Below are positions 1 to 7,837 of a stretch of 54,269 nt of DNA, one piece after another. The translations under genes were made by a program, and so were the position numbers. The notes under the pieces were generated by a model. It searched no databases, had not been told where the DNA came from, and worked only from the letters and a program-made list of their open reading frames with translations. Position 1 is the first letter of the stretch. Each line of letters opens with the position of its first letter. Source of the stretch: Cryobacterium aureum (GTDB taxonomy: Bacteria > Actinomycetota > Actinomycetes > Actinomycetales > Microbacteriaceae); the NCBI RefSeq assembly GCF_002954245.1, contig NZ_PPTG01000002.1:1-54269 (forward strand), in the 5' to 3' direction.

Positions 1-58
1 CCTCACGGCACAGCTCGTCTTTGAACTCCTGGGTGAAACGCCTACGTGCTGCGGTCAT
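1..58 (-). CDS. IS3-family transposase OrfA, N-terminal fragment (cut by window edge)
   Basis: Reading the reverse strand from an ATG at 58 gives MTAARRRFTQEFKDELCRE. This is the typical start of the helix-turn-helix OrfA protein of IS3-family elements, which begins with a basic run followed by an FTxEFK motif. The rest lies before the window. The start is supported by the adjoining terminal inverted repeat, which leaves only a short leader. OrfA and OrfB are normally joined by a programmed frameshift, but that part cannot be seen here. Only 19 codons are visible, so subgroup and intactness are unknown. Confidence 0.75.
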   Translation of the reverse strand, partial: MTAARRRFTQEFKDELCRE

Positions 59-127
59 GCTGATCTCGACTTTCAGTGATCCCTCATTTTAAGAGGGCCC
101 ACTGTCCGAGATATCCGCGGCAGGTCA
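1..127 (-). mobile_element. IS3-family insertion sequence, one end
   Basis: Upstream of OrfA, the reverse strand from 127 begins TGACCTGCCGCGG and continues with a CTCGGACAGT segment. This layout fits a TG-starting terminal inverted repeat of an IS3-family element. I therefore place the element end at about 127. It marks the left border of the accessory region. The other end and the target duplication are outside the window. Confidence 0.6.
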
Positions 128-211
128 GATAGCCAGTTTGCGGCTAATCATCCGTTCCCCCAAACGATCATCGTCGAATTTGTCTAATGATAGCCAGAGT
201 TGAAAAATGCG

Positions 212-246
212 ACCACCTACCACCTACCACCGACCACCTACCACCG
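212..246 (+). repeat. Short tandem repeat, CCACCTA-like unit
   Basis: About five imperfect 7-bp CCACCTA/CCACCGA units stand directly before the first cassette-like repeat and after the IS3 end. It is a simple microsatellite-like run in non-coding DNA. No gene is visible between 128 and 338. Confidence 0.8.
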
Positions 247-272
247 CCCGTAAGCCGAACCCTCTACGGAAC
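247..272 (+). repeat. Cassette-boundary repeat, copy R1
   Basis: Near-consensus copy: left arm CCCGTAAG, centre CCGAACCC, right arm TCTACGGAAC. It lies 3' of the S66 peptidase gene, which ends at 339 on the minus strand. All copies of this repeat in the window face the same way. Confidence 0.75.
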
Positions 273-338
273 GACAACAAGTTTGGAGTCGCCACCATCA
301 GTTGCGCGGTACACGGCTAGAAGCGCAGTGCGCTGACT

Positions 339-1386
339 TCAGCTGTAGTCGGCGCTGACTGCGCGGACTATGCCGTCGAGCCGGATCGTGTTGCCGTGCG
401 GGACGATCCACTGCGGTCTGGTGTGTCCGAATGGCACTCCAACGCAGATAACGGCTTCGGAGTTATATCGAGCGACTTGCTCGATGATGGTGTCCCGCTG
501 AACTGCGCGCAGTCGAGCGCGCTCGATCGCGAACGGGACAGCTGAATTCAGTTCGCTGACCGGTGGACGGGCGACGAGAACACCGGCGACGGCATCGAGA
601 ACTCCTCGCTCGCCCAGGGCACGCACCCAACGCTTCACTGTGTCGGCATTTGGGAGTTCCTCGCTCGTTTCGAGCAGAAGAATCGCCCCTTCCAAGTCGG
701 CGACGTCGGGCATCCGGTTGGCGAGAGCGATCTGATCAATGACTTCGATGCATCCGCCCCACGTTGGACCTTCGGCCACCGTTGTTGCGCCCGACCATGC
801 CCACGGTTCGGTCGGTTCACGAATACCGAATTTTTCTAGAGCCAGGCGATCCGTCCACGAGACGCCGAAGTCTTCGGACTCGCCCGGATCGGTGAGGTCG
901 ATAACGCCTCCGTCAAGAAGCGCCGCACGCAGTGAAGCCACATGCACGTCATCGACATGCGGGCCTGGTCCGAGGTGAACTTGTGTTGAGCCACGGTAGT
1001 AGCTGGGCACCCCGAGGTTCCACAGGAGGTTGTGCAGGTTCGTGTTGACACTGTATCCGAGGAACGGTTTGTGGTTTGAGGCGAGGATGTCGGTGTCGAT
1101 ATGTGGGATGACGGTGATCTGATCATCCCCTCCGATCGTTGCAAGAACCGCCCGAATACTCGGATCAGCGAACGCCGCCTCAATATCGGCAGCTCGCGCC
1201 TCGGCAGCTCGCGCCGAGCTGCCGTGTCGTCGGATACTCAACCGGCACAAGCCCAGTAACTTCTGTGAGGCGTCGCATCGCCAGCTCGTGAACGTCCTCG
1301 GACACCGCAGGAGCCGCGAACGCCGGGGATAGGATCGCGACTAGATCGCCGACAGTGGCCTTGGGGACGTTAGTGAATGTGCGCAT
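339..1386 (-). pseudogene. S66-family peptidase (LD-carboxypeptidase / MccF-like), frameshifted
   Basis: Two reverse-strand frames join into one S66 protein. The first part (1386 to about 1190) reads MRTFTNVPKATVGDLVAIL and ends in YPTTRQLGA. The rest (about 1240 to 339) carries AAFADPSIRAVLATIGGDDQ, GYSVNTNLHNLLWNLG, the Glu region LLLETSEELPNA and the His region PFGHTRPQWIVPHG, all typical of MccF-like enzymes. These hydrolyse the amide bond of peptide-nucleotide antibiotics such as microcin C, or peptidoglycan peptides. The frame changes at about 1200-1240, where a 15-bp unit is tandemly duplicated; the duplication keeps frame, so a separate 1-nt change must exist. Where many family members have the nucleophile Ser (GGxxS), this protein has Gln. 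It is probably inactive unless the frameshift is an assembly error. Confidence 0.75.
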
Positions 1387-1432
1387 CCAGTCATTGAATC
1401 ACAGGATCGGAACGCCACGCACGTTCATACCG

Positions 1433-1450
1433 CCCGCAAAGGGAACCTTC
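1433..1450 (+). repeat. Cassette-boundary repeat, half copy R1b
   Basis: CCCGCAAAGGGAACCTTC matches the left two-thirds of copies R3 and R4, but the right arm is missing. It sits 47 nt upstream of the S66 start. Its right edge runs into the stop codon of the arginase-family gene (tca at 1449-1451 on the plus strand). Confidence 0.5.
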
Positions 1451-2348
1451 ATCGCTGCAGCTCATGCCCTAGGTCAGCCATGCCCATTGCGATGATTTCG
1501 GCCAAGAGCGTGGCGTAGCGTCCGTCGGGATCAAGATCAGGATCGAATACTGTGACTTGGCCTCCGATCGCTCCGGGGGCGAGTGCCTTGAGAAGTTCTA
1601 CGAGTTGTTCCGGGTTGAGCCCGCCAGGATCAGGGCTGTCAACGGCGGGCATGAAGATGGGGTCAAGCACATCGACATCGAGATGCAGCCAATAGCCGGC
1701 GCTCCCAATGGTGGTTCGAGCGGCTCTCGCCGTCGCGGTCATTCCGATCTCGATCGATCGGTGGGCGGGTAGAACGAGGGCGAGGAAGCGTCGGACGTCT
1801 TCGACATGTTGGTCGTCCTCGCGGCATCCAATGTGCACGGTGTTGGCGGGCGAGAAGTACGGTCCGCGGCCGTCGATGTCGGCGACTGCTGGCCAGTGTA
1901 GACCAACGGCCGCAGCCAGATCCTCTCCGGCGACGCTGGCACACTGATCCGAGTTCCCGGGATGACGAAAGTCTGTGTGCCCATCGATGTGCACGAGGCC
2001 CGCGTTATTCTGGAGCGCGAGCCCAGCCGCCACGAGAAGGCTGCAGTCACCTCCAATCACCAGCGGTGCCCGGCCGTCGGCGATGACTCCAGCGATCCGG
2101 TGCGCGAGGCGACGCGCGTGGTGGATCAACTGAGCTTCGTTTCGCACGTGGCCGGCGGCGCGAGTGATGTCGTCGTCGACGTACCGACCGGGAAGAACAA
2201 CACCACCGTCGACAGCGCCGCCTACTATCAAACGACGGAACAGACCCGCTTCTCGAAGTGCCTCAGGCGCCTTGGACGTGCCCGGGACAGTTCCCGGCTC
2301 GGGAGGTCGAAGCCCTAGGTTGGACGGTGCAGATAAGAGCGTGATCAC
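1449..2348 (-). CDS. Arginase/agmatinase (ureohydrolase) family protein
   Basis: This 299-residue protein has the layout of binuclear manganese ureohydrolases. It carries a GGDCSLL motif (about residues 98-104), HIDGHTDF (about 120-127) and LHLDVDVLDP (about 222-231), corresponding to the family's GGDHS, DxHxD and SxDxDxxDP metal-binding motifs. The first motif has Cys in place of His, a variant I believe also occurs in other actinobacterial members. Family enzymes release urea or a similar amide product from guanidino compounds such as arginine or agmatine. The substrate here cannot be read from sequence. It is the only gene of its module, between repeat copies R1b and R2, and its stop codon abuts R1b. 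Confidence 0.8.
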   Translation of the reverse strand: MITLLSAPSNLGLRPPEPGTVPGTSKAPEALREAGLFRRLIVGGAVDGGVVLPGRYVDDDITRAAGHVRNEAQLIHHARRLAHRIAGVIADGRAPLVIGGDCSLLVAAGLALQNNAGLVHIDGHTDFRHPGNSDQCASVAGEDLAAAVGLHWPAVADIDGRGPYFSPANTVHIGCREDDQHVEDVRRFLALVLPAHRSIEIGMTATARAARTTIGSAGYWLHLDVDVLDPIFMPAVDSPDPGGLNPEQLVELLKALAPGAIGGQVTVFDPDLDPDGRYATLLAEIIAMGMADLGHELQR

Positions 2349-2431
2349 GCACCCAGACTGTCAGGTCCTCATCACGGCGTCGACCATTCCCGACGGCCTT
2401 ACTACTACGAAAGTCAGCCGAAGTAGAAGTG

Positions 2432-2518
2432 CCCGTAAATCGAACGTCCTACGGGACAGTTTGGCCGAGCTGTTTGCTCTTGGCGATTGGCCCTAGATCA
2501 TCAACTTCGCCCGGTTCG
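2432..2518 (+). repeat. Cassette-boundary repeat, long copy R2
   Basis: The core CCCGTAAATCGAACG ... TACGGGAC (2432-2457) is followed by about 60 nt that match copy R9: TTTGGCCGAGCTGT, TGCTCTTGGCGATT, GATCA and a TCGCCC-GTTCG end. R2 and R9 are about 15 kb apart yet share some 87 nt, so the full element is longer than the 26-bp core. It lies between arginase (start 2348) and the methyltransferase (end 2572). Confidence 0.75.
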
Positions 2519-2571
2519 TCACCTCTGCCGTAACTCGTAACCCACTGCGCCAGTACCGCACAGTCACACCC

Positions 2572-3195
2572 TCAGCGGGCGGGAGCGACAGTTTCAAGGA
2601 CTGGCCTCTGCCAGATCAGTGCAAAGCGCCACATCCCGAACTGCTGCCAAGCCACCCCGGGTAGAACCTCGACTGCACAATCGTGAACTTCTCGGTAAGT
2701 ATGAGGCGGGGGCCACGCTGTGGGCGCGGAATGCACCCACACGTTTCGCGTCCGCGAGTACCACTGGTGTTGGACAATCCCCAACACGCCTTTCACATGG
2801 TCGCGCAACGAGGCGGCTCTTGCCAGCCCGACAATCACCAGCACACCTCCCGGCGATGTGAGATCGGCGAAACGCCTCAACGCGTTGGTCAGACTCGAGA
2901 GGTGGTGAACTGTCGCGACCGAGGCGACCACATCGAACGTTCGGTCGAAGTCGAGGCTCATGACGTCGCCGTGCACCCAGTTGATGTCGCGGTGTTCCGC
3001 GGCCGCTCTAGTCAACACGCCAAGGTCGAGGTCGACGGCAGTGACGTCCGCCAGAACGGTGCGTAGCTCTGCGGCGAGAAGGCCGTCGCCTGTCCCGATG
3101 TCCAGTGCGGAGACCGCTCCTGCTGGGATCGCTTTCATCACCACTTGGTGAAAGTGGATGTTGTGATTCCATCGCGGTTCGCTATGCGCTCGCAT
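2572..3195 (-). CDS. Class I SAM-dependent methyltransferase
   Basis: The product is about 207 residues with a Rossmann-type methyltransferase core. Motif I reads ALDIGTGDG (about residues 30-38), the acidic end of strand 2 is AVDLD, and motif IV is FDVVASVATVHHL, followed by the post-motif SPGGVLVIVGLA. I chose the ATG at 3195 (MRAHSEPRWNHN) over an in-frame start at 3279, because AAGGG stands about 11 nt upstream and the MRAHSEPRWNH opening looks like a normal family N-terminus. The substrate is unknown. It is a one-gene module between R2 and R3, close to a second methyltransferase, which may hint at antibiotic or metabolite modification. Confidence 0.8.
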   Translation of the reverse strand: MRAHSEPRWNHNIHFHQVVMKAIPAGAVSALDIGTGDGLLAAELRTVLADVTAVDLDLGVLTRAAAEHRDINWVHGDVMSLDFDRTFDVVASVATVHHLSSLTNALRRFADLTSPGGVLVIVGLARAASLRDHVKGVLGIVQHQWYSRTRNVWVHSAPTAWPPPHTYREVHDCAVEVLPGVAWQQFGMWRFALIWQRPVLETVAPAR

Positions 3196-3487
3196 TCGAC
3201 CATTATCCCTTGCCCCAACCTCCCGCAAAACGATTCCTCGCTCTGCCTCATTGACTGATCGTGGCCAGAGGATACCCACAAACGAAAGATGAGTGTGTAT
3301 CTTCCAAGACTTATTTCACGCTGCGGCACCCGTGTACGCGCCCTCTCCGGGGTCCGCTATCCGTAGGGATATGAGACACCCTGGGAGCAGAAATGACGAA
3401 ACTGATCGGTGTCATATCTCGAATTCGTCTGCAAACATGTTCGTACTCGCGTGATCACCTCGCTCAAGCCGCCGTCGAATCTCAATT

Positions 3488-3513
3488 CCCGTGAGGGGAA
3501 CCTTCTACGGAAC
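3488..3513 (+). repeat. Cassette-boundary repeat, copy R3
   Basis: CCCGTGAGGGGAACC followed by TTCTACGGAAC. This AGGGG-type centre is shared with R1b and with the copy interrupted by IS30. The 3196-3591 stretch holds this repeat and no convincing gene. Confidence 0.7.
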
Positions 3514-3562
3514 ACTGTTCGAGTGCTGGATGGCCCAGACACGGGACCGGCACGGTGGCGGT

Positions 3563-3592
3563 CGGGGGCCGTCTGGGGCCGTAGGGGGCCGT
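3563..3592 (+). repeat. Three short GGGGCCGT direct repeats
   Basis: Three GGGGCCGT units spaced about 10 nt apart lie immediately downstream (in the reading sense of the minus-strand gene) of the methyltransferase stop. The function is unknown. They may have arisen by slippage. Confidence 0.6.
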
Positions 3593-4332
3593 CAGGCTGC
3601 GGTTGTTGACCCTGCTCGGTGTGTTTCAAAGACCATGATCGGCGAGCCGTCGGTAGAGGGTGTTCGGTTCCAGTCGCTCCATACGCCGTCGATGACAAAC
3701 CCGGCCTCGCGCAGTTGTTGTTCGATGAGCTGGCGTTCTCTGAAGGCGAGGGTGAGCTGTTCTGTGATCTGTTCGCCGGTGTCTTCTAACCGGTTATGCG
3801 CGGTCAGTACGATCTGGCCGGGCTCTGTTTCGTTGACGTCATACCATTCCCGAAGCGGCCCATTGACGGTGTCGCGCAGGGTCGGCTCTGCAGCGGCCCA
3901 CTTCTCCCAGGCGCGGGCTTGCGGGTTACGACTCTCGAATGCCAGCACGCCGTCGTCGCGGAGTGCCTCGCTGATGTCCCGAAGGGTCCGTTCCCACTCA
4001 GTGTCGGGAATGTGTTGCGCGACGTTCCCGGTCATGACGGCGTAGTCGAACGGCTCGGCTGGTATGTCGCGGCTGTCGCCGAGCATCCAGCGCACGGATC
4101 GGCCATTTGCGCGGTTGGTGGCGTACGCGAGCATGTTCGGAGAAGGATCGATTCCGACCACCGTGCGAGCAGCCCGGGCGAAAGTCACCGTCAGGATGCC
4201 CGTGCCGCAGCCGAGATCGAGGATAGCTCGCGCGTCGATCTCATCGGCGACCTGCCGGTAGAACTCGTGGTCCGCGCCGTCAGGGTTGTCGCCGTCATAT
4301 AGCTCAACGAGTCGCGCGTCGTAGTCGTCCAT
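3592..4332 (-). CDS. Class I SAM-dependent methyltransferase
   Basis: This 246-residue protein opens MDDYDARLVELYDGDNPDG and carries a clear motif I, ILDLGCGTG (about residues 37-45). It continues with VVGIDPSP, the motif II region LGDSRDIP, and FDYAVMTGNVAQHI at motif IV, as in the methyltransferase-25 type fold. The target molecule is not evident. It shares a module with a small membrane protein gene (4551-4850), between repeat copies R3 and R4. The similarity to the neighbouring methyltransferase at 2572-3195 is limited to the SAM motifs, so they look independently acquired rather than duplicated. Confidence 0.85.
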   Translation of the reverse strand: MDDYDARLVELYDGDNPDGADHEFYRQVADEIDARAILDLGCGTGILTVTFARAARTVVGIDPSPNMLAYATNRANGRSVRWMLGDSRDIPAEPFDYAVMTGNVAQHIPDTEWERTLRDISEALRDDGVLAFESRNPQARAWEKWAAAEPTLRDTVNGPLREWYDVNETEPGQIVLTAHNRLEDTGEQITEQLTLAFRERQLIEQQLREAGFVIDGVWSDWNRTPSTDGSPIMVFETHRAGSTTAA

Positions 4333-4480
4333 TCACCCACCATATTGGCTTGGTAAGTAACCGTTCAGCGGTCGCCAAGCGGACATAGCTCGAACCCGAT
4401 GATCTTCCTCATGATGAGTTTGTCCTCTGTTTCTATCCCAAAAAATTCCAGAAGGGCTCAACGCACGCCTTGGCCTGTGT

Positions 4481-4495
4481 TAGCTCGATGAGCTA
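4481..4495. other. Short inverted repeat downstream of the small membrane gene
   Basis: TAGCTC-GAT-GAGCTA forms a perfect 6-bp stem with a 3-nt loop, about 55 nt beyond the stop of the minus-strand gene 4551-4850. It could be a weak terminator, but no T-run is visible. Nothing else is recognisable in 4333-4550. Confidence 0.35.
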
Positions 4496-4550
4496 TGGAT
4501 GCGTGGTCGTGCCTGATTCAGACTAGTTAACCTAACTGGCAGTCTTGAAT

Positions 4551-4850
4551 CTAAGTGGCTCGTTTTCTTGTGCGCAGCACACCGATGATTGCGGGAACCA
4601 CAAACGTCACGATCGCGAGCAGCACGACGATTGCGTAGAGCACGAGCGAGGCCAGCCGCCATGCACTCGGTACATACGTAGCGAGGCCCGCGAGGGTGAT
4701 TTGAAGGAGAACTGAAACAACGAACCAATTCTCGCGTCTTCGCCTCTTGGGATCCCGAGATGATGACATCAGAACACTCGTCGGCTGGGGAGCACGTACT
4801 GAGTGACCAGTTGCGCACATTTCGAACAGAATTTGACCCCGCTTTTGCAT
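4551..4850 (-). CDS. Small two-helix membrane protein, function unknown
   Basis: The product has up to 99 residues. A basic stretch (DPKRRRRENW) is followed by two hydrophobic segments, roughly WFVVSVLLQITLAGLATYV and LVLYAIVVLLAIVTFVV, and a basic tail RTRKRAT. This suggests two membrane helices. The ATG at 4850 is preceded by GAGAGGG at 10 nt, supporting the longer form. A shorter form from the ATG at 4769 would keep both helices. I do not recognise the family. It lies upstream of methyltransferase 3592-4332 in the same orientation. Confidence 0.5.
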   Translation of the reverse strand: MQKRGQILFEMCATGHSVRAPQPTSVLMSSSRDPKRRRRENWFVVSVLLQITLAGLATYVPSAWRLASLVLYAIVVLLAIVTFVVPAIIGVLRTRKRAT

Positions 4851-4942
4851 TTCACAACGGCCCTCTCACGATTGTTTGACGTGCAATTAATTAAGGGACT
4901 TGCTCCGCGGTACTGGCCTCACCCAACCCTGACACGTAGGCG

Positions 4943-4956
4943 CCCGCAAAGGGGAA
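4943..4956 (+). repeat. Cassette-boundary repeat R4, left half (split by IS30)
   Basis: CCCGCAAAGGGGAA directly precedes the IS30 end. Joined to the right half at 7666-7680 after removing one AA, it restores a full repeat copy with the same AGGGG-type centre as R3. Confidence 0.75.
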
Positions 4957-5737
4957 GGCGGATTCAACCGGTCGTTGCAACACTCGATTTTTGTGAGGTG
5001 TTGTACGTGTGGTCGAAGTATGAGTTGGTGGAGAAGCAGGCGCGGTTTTGGGTGTTGATGACTCAAGGCTCGACGCTGACTGCTGCGTGCGATGCTGTCG
5101 GGGTGAATCGACGAACTGGACGGCGTTGGCGTCAAGCAGCGGGTGGGCGGATCCCTCGTCCTGAGGCAGAGAAGTCTGGGCGGCACTTGTCCTTGGAGGA
5201 ACGACTGCGGATCGCAGACTTGCACCTGGCTGGCACCGGCGTGCGGGCGATCGCTGCTCTGGTGGGCCGGTCTGCTGCCACGATCAGTCGAGAGCTGGCT
5301 CGAGGCGGGTCCAAGACTGGCCCGCAGGCACAGACAAGGTATGCCCCGTATGCGGCGCAGAAGCAGGCCGAGCTCCGCGGCCGTCGACCCAAGGCCAGCA
5401 AATTCGACCATCCGGAACTGGCCCTTTTGGTGCAGAAAAAGTTGTGCCTGAAATGGAGTCCGGAACAGATCAGTGATCATCTGGCCGCGGTGTTTCCCGA
5501 TCGGCAGGAAATGTGAGTCAGCCCGGAAGCCATCTACCAGGCGCTTTATGGGGGCGGCCGGGGTGACTTGCGTGGTGATCTGCATCAGCATTTGCGCACC
5601 GGCCGCGCCATCCGGCGTCCCAGGCGCCCTGCTGCGAAGAACTCGGGCAAGATCCCGGACATGACCATGATCAGCGAGCGACCGGCGGAAGTTTCCGACC
5701 GGGCCGTGCCGGGGCATTGGGAATCTCAATGTCTTTG

Positions 5738-6943
5738 TCAAGCGGTTTTGAGCATCGGGATCTCGGCTGGTTCTTGGTAGAGGGTGTGGTCGCGGAGCAT
5801 TGCCCAGAGGACGTTGATGCGTCGCCGGGCGAGAGCGAGCAGCGCCTGTTTGTGGTTTTTCCCTTCGCGGCGCTTTCGGTCGTAGTAAGCCCTGGAGGCG
5901 GGGCTGTTCTTCAAGCTTGATAGTGCTGCGAGATAGCAAGTTCGTAACAGCCGTCGGTTGAATCGGCGGGGTCGGTGGTGGTTGCCGCTGATGCGGCCGG
6001 AGTCTCTGGGAGCTGGTGCGACGCCGGCAACGCTTGCAAGCCGGTCCGGGTTTTCGAAGCTGCGCAGGTCGCCTCCAGTGTTGGCAAGGAACGTGGCGGC
6101 GAGGATGGGCCCGAATCCTGGCATGCTTTCCAAGATCTCAGCGTTCTCGTGCTCGTTGAATCGGGCGGTGATGGTTTTGTCGAGGTCGACGAGGTCTGCG
6201 TCGATTGCGGTGATTACGGCGGCCAGGCGCGACACGAGGGTGGCGGCGACAATCTCGGTGCGCAACGTCGTTTCTTGCTCACGCGCGGCGTCGATTGCTT
6301 TCTGGGCGACGGTGGCGCTGTTGCGGCAGCCGCGGGCTTTCAACCATGCCGCCAGACGCGTTACTCCCATCCGGCGAAGCGCTCCGGGCGTCTGGTAGGT
6401 CGATAAGAGGGTGAGAGCGGCTTTGCTTTTGGAGTAGTCGAACGCGCGCTCCAGCGCGGGGAAGTACTCCAGCATGGTCGCGCGGAGCCGATTGATTGCG
6501 CGCACCCTGTCGTGGATGATGTCCAGGCGTCGAGCGGTCAGGAGTTTCAGGTCGACGCTGATCTGATCACTATCGCGAACGGGTTGGAGGTCGGTGCGCA
6601 TCCGTGCCTGATCGGCGATGATTCGGGCATCTTTCGCGTCAGTCTTGCCCTCACCGCGGTAGGTCGCAGCCGCATGGTGAATGATTCTGCCCGGGATATA
6701 GAGCAGCTGCTGGCCGTGATCGACCAGCAGGGAAATCAGGAGAGCTGCGCCGCCTGAGTTCAGATCCGTCGCCCATACGACCTCGTGCCCATCGGCAATC
6801 TCGGTGACCGTGGCGATGATTTCGAGCAGCACGGTCTCGTCGTTATCTATCCGTTGGGAGAGAAGCATCTCCCCGGCCTGGTCGATCACGACGCAGTGAT
6901 GCGCCCGCTTTCCTGAATCGATTCCCGCCCATACTGCTGGCAT
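5738..6943 (-). CDS. IS110-family transposase (DEDD recombinase)
   Basis: The product is 401 residues from the ATG at 6943 (MPAVWAGIDSGKRAHHCVVID). The N-terminal RuvC-like DEDD domain shows GIDSGKRAH and, further on, YRGEGKTDAKDARIIADQAR with the paired acidic residues. The C-terminal Transposase_20 domain reads SMPGFGPILAATFLAN, RLASVAGVAPAPRDSGR and GNHHRPRRFNRRLLRTCYLAA, including the region of the catalytic Ser. A longer in-frame extension to 7138 would run through the non-coding leader and is rejected. The gene looks intact. Family members are directed to their targets by an RNA made from the element's non-coding end. Confidence 0.9.
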   Translation of the reverse strand: MPAVWAGIDSGKRAHHCVVIDQAGEMLLSQRIDNDETVLLEIIATVTEIADGHEVVWATDLNSGGAALLISLLVDHGQQLLYIPGRIIHHAAATYRGEGKTDAKDARIIADQARMRTDLQPVRDSDQISVDLKLLTARRLDIIHDRVRAINRLRATMLEYFPALERAFDYSKSKAALTLLSTYQTPGALRRMGVTRLAAWLKARGCRNSATVAQKAIDAAREQETTLRTEIVAATLVSRLAAVITAIDADLVDLDKTITARFNEHENAEILESMPGFGPILAATFLANTGGDLRSFENPDRLASVAGVAPAPRDSGRISGNHHRPRRFNRRLLRTCYLAALSSLKNSPASRAYYDRKRREGKNHKQALLALARRRINVLWAMLRDHTLYQEPAEIPMLKTA

Positions 6944-7177
6944 CTGAATGTTCCTTCCGTCTCGTTGATAGCAGTTTCCCTGTCGATAACCACGCCGGCA
7001 CGTCCTTACCCAGCGATCAATGTCGCAATTCTCAATCAGCGGTCGAGTCATCTGCGGGCAGCGGGCGGCCATTCCCAGTGAGCCGTTTATGCGGCAAGGC
7101 GATCTCAGCCATACCCGCCACCCGAGGGTGATCGACACACTACGACAGTCCCGAAATCACCCACCACAACAACGTAA
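6944..7177 (-). ncRNA. Probable bridge RNA (target-selection RNA) region of the IS110 element
   Basis: This 234-nt stretch lies between the IS110 element end and the transposase start and has no reading frame of its own that looks real. In the IS110 group, this left-end region is transcribed into a structured bridge RNA whose two loops pair with donor and target DNA. I place the RNA here from position and family knowledge only; I have not folded it. The target would be IS30 DNA around GGAA at 5720-5723. Confidence 0.5.
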
Positions 7178-7665
7178 GGAAGGAGATCTGATCTGGGGGT
7201 CACACTGCCGGTCGGCGATCGCTACGTTGGTGGAGCGTCAGACCCGGTTCACGATGCTGGTCCACCTCCCTGGTGACCACGGCGCGATCACGGTTCGCGA
7301 TTGCCTGTTGGCAGCCATACAGACTCTGCCAGAACGCTTGGCGAAGACGTTGACGTGGGATCAGGGAACCGAGCTGGCCCAGCACCGGCAGATCACGCTG
7401 GCCACAAAGATGGCTATCTACTTCTGTGATCCGCATTCGCCGTGGCAGCGGGGCACCAACGAGAACACCAACGGGCTGCTGCGCCAGTATTTCCCCAAAG
7501 GCACCGACTTATCCGTTCATTCGCCCGAGCGGCTACTCGAAGTCGCTACCGAACTCAACAATCGACCCCGCAAAACACTCGGCGGCAGCACACCCGCTCA
7601 AGCCATGCAACGACTATTATCAGAGCCAGAAATACCCATCGTTGCGACGACCGATTGAATCCGCC

Positions 7666-7698
7666 AACCCTCTACGGGACTGTCAGATTTTGAATCTG
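7666..7698 (+). repeat. Cassette-boundary repeat R4, right half, plus small palindrome
   Basis: AACCCTCTACGGGAC (7666-7680) is the right part of the copy interrupted by IS30. It is followed by CAGATT-TTG-AATCTG (7684-7698), a perfect short inverted repeat. The 7699-7837 stretch up to the WYL gene end has nothing recognisable. Confidence 0.7.
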
Positions 7699-7837
7699 TC
7701 GCTGACTTTATTGACGCCATTGAACCGGCTATTCATTGTCGAAAACCTCGCTGCGTAGAAGTGGCGCGTCCTTGAAAGCGCACCTTGGGCCTGCGCCTAC
7801 ATCACGTGCACGCCGCAGTTGGGAGCTAACACTTTTG

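Larger units (their letters stand above)
5724..7177 (-). mobile_element. IS110-family insertion sequence inside IS30
   Basis: The IS30 reading frame is uninterrupted if 5724-7181 is removed: CATTGGGAA joins GGAGATCTGATC, giving PGHWEGDLIWG. The tetramer GGAA is present at both junctions (5720-5723 and 7178-7181), as expected for an element that inserts at a short core without terminal inverted repeats. It carries one DEDD transposase gene with a long non-coding stretch on its 5' side (about 234 nt) and only about 14 nt on its 3' side. That layout is typical of the IS110 group rather than IS1111. Confidence 0.8.
5007..7658 (+). pseudogene. IS30-family transposase, broken by a nonsense codon and an IS110 insertion
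   Basis: The GTG at 5007 with GAGG about 8 nt upstream is the likely start inside the element. The N-terminal part (to 5513) contains the HTH segment RTGRRWRQ and the LSLEERLRIADLHLAGTGVRAIAALVGRSAATISREL region typical in arrangement of IS30. A TGA at 5514-5516 interrupts the frame where family members usually have an Arg codon (EM-R-VSPEAIYQALY). Reading continues to HWE at 5723, is cut by IS110, and resumes at 7182 with GDLIWGSHCRSAIATLVERQ. The catalytic-core segments TWDQGTELAQH and YFCDPHSPWQRGTNENTNGL run to the stop at 7658. The gene is dead twice over. Confidence 0.85.
4957..7665 (+). mobile_element. IS30-family insertion sequence, interrupted by IS110
   Basis: The terminal inverted repeats are about 25 bp. 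The left end starts GGCGGATTCAACCGGTCGTT at 4957. The right end, read on the minus strand from 7665, starts GGCGGATTCAATCGGTCGTC. The element is flanked by AA on both sides (4955-4956 and 7666-7667), a 2-bp target duplication of the size expected for IS30. It contains a decayed transposase gene and a nested IS110-family element at 5724-7177. Without the nested element it would be about 1.25 kb, normal for the family. Confidence 0.85.

Noticed and set aside
212..246. Possible CRISPR-like array from repeated CCACCTA units
   Set aside because: The units are 7 bp with no spacers, so this is a simple tandem repeat.
4803..5006. N-terminal extension of the IS30 transposase from 4803
   Set aside because: It lies outside the element's left inverted repeat; the GTG at 5007 with GAGG upstream is inside the element.
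6944..7138. N-terminal extension of the IS110 transposase
   Set aside because: Family proteins begin near the GIDSGK motif; this stretch is better explained as the bridge-RNA region.
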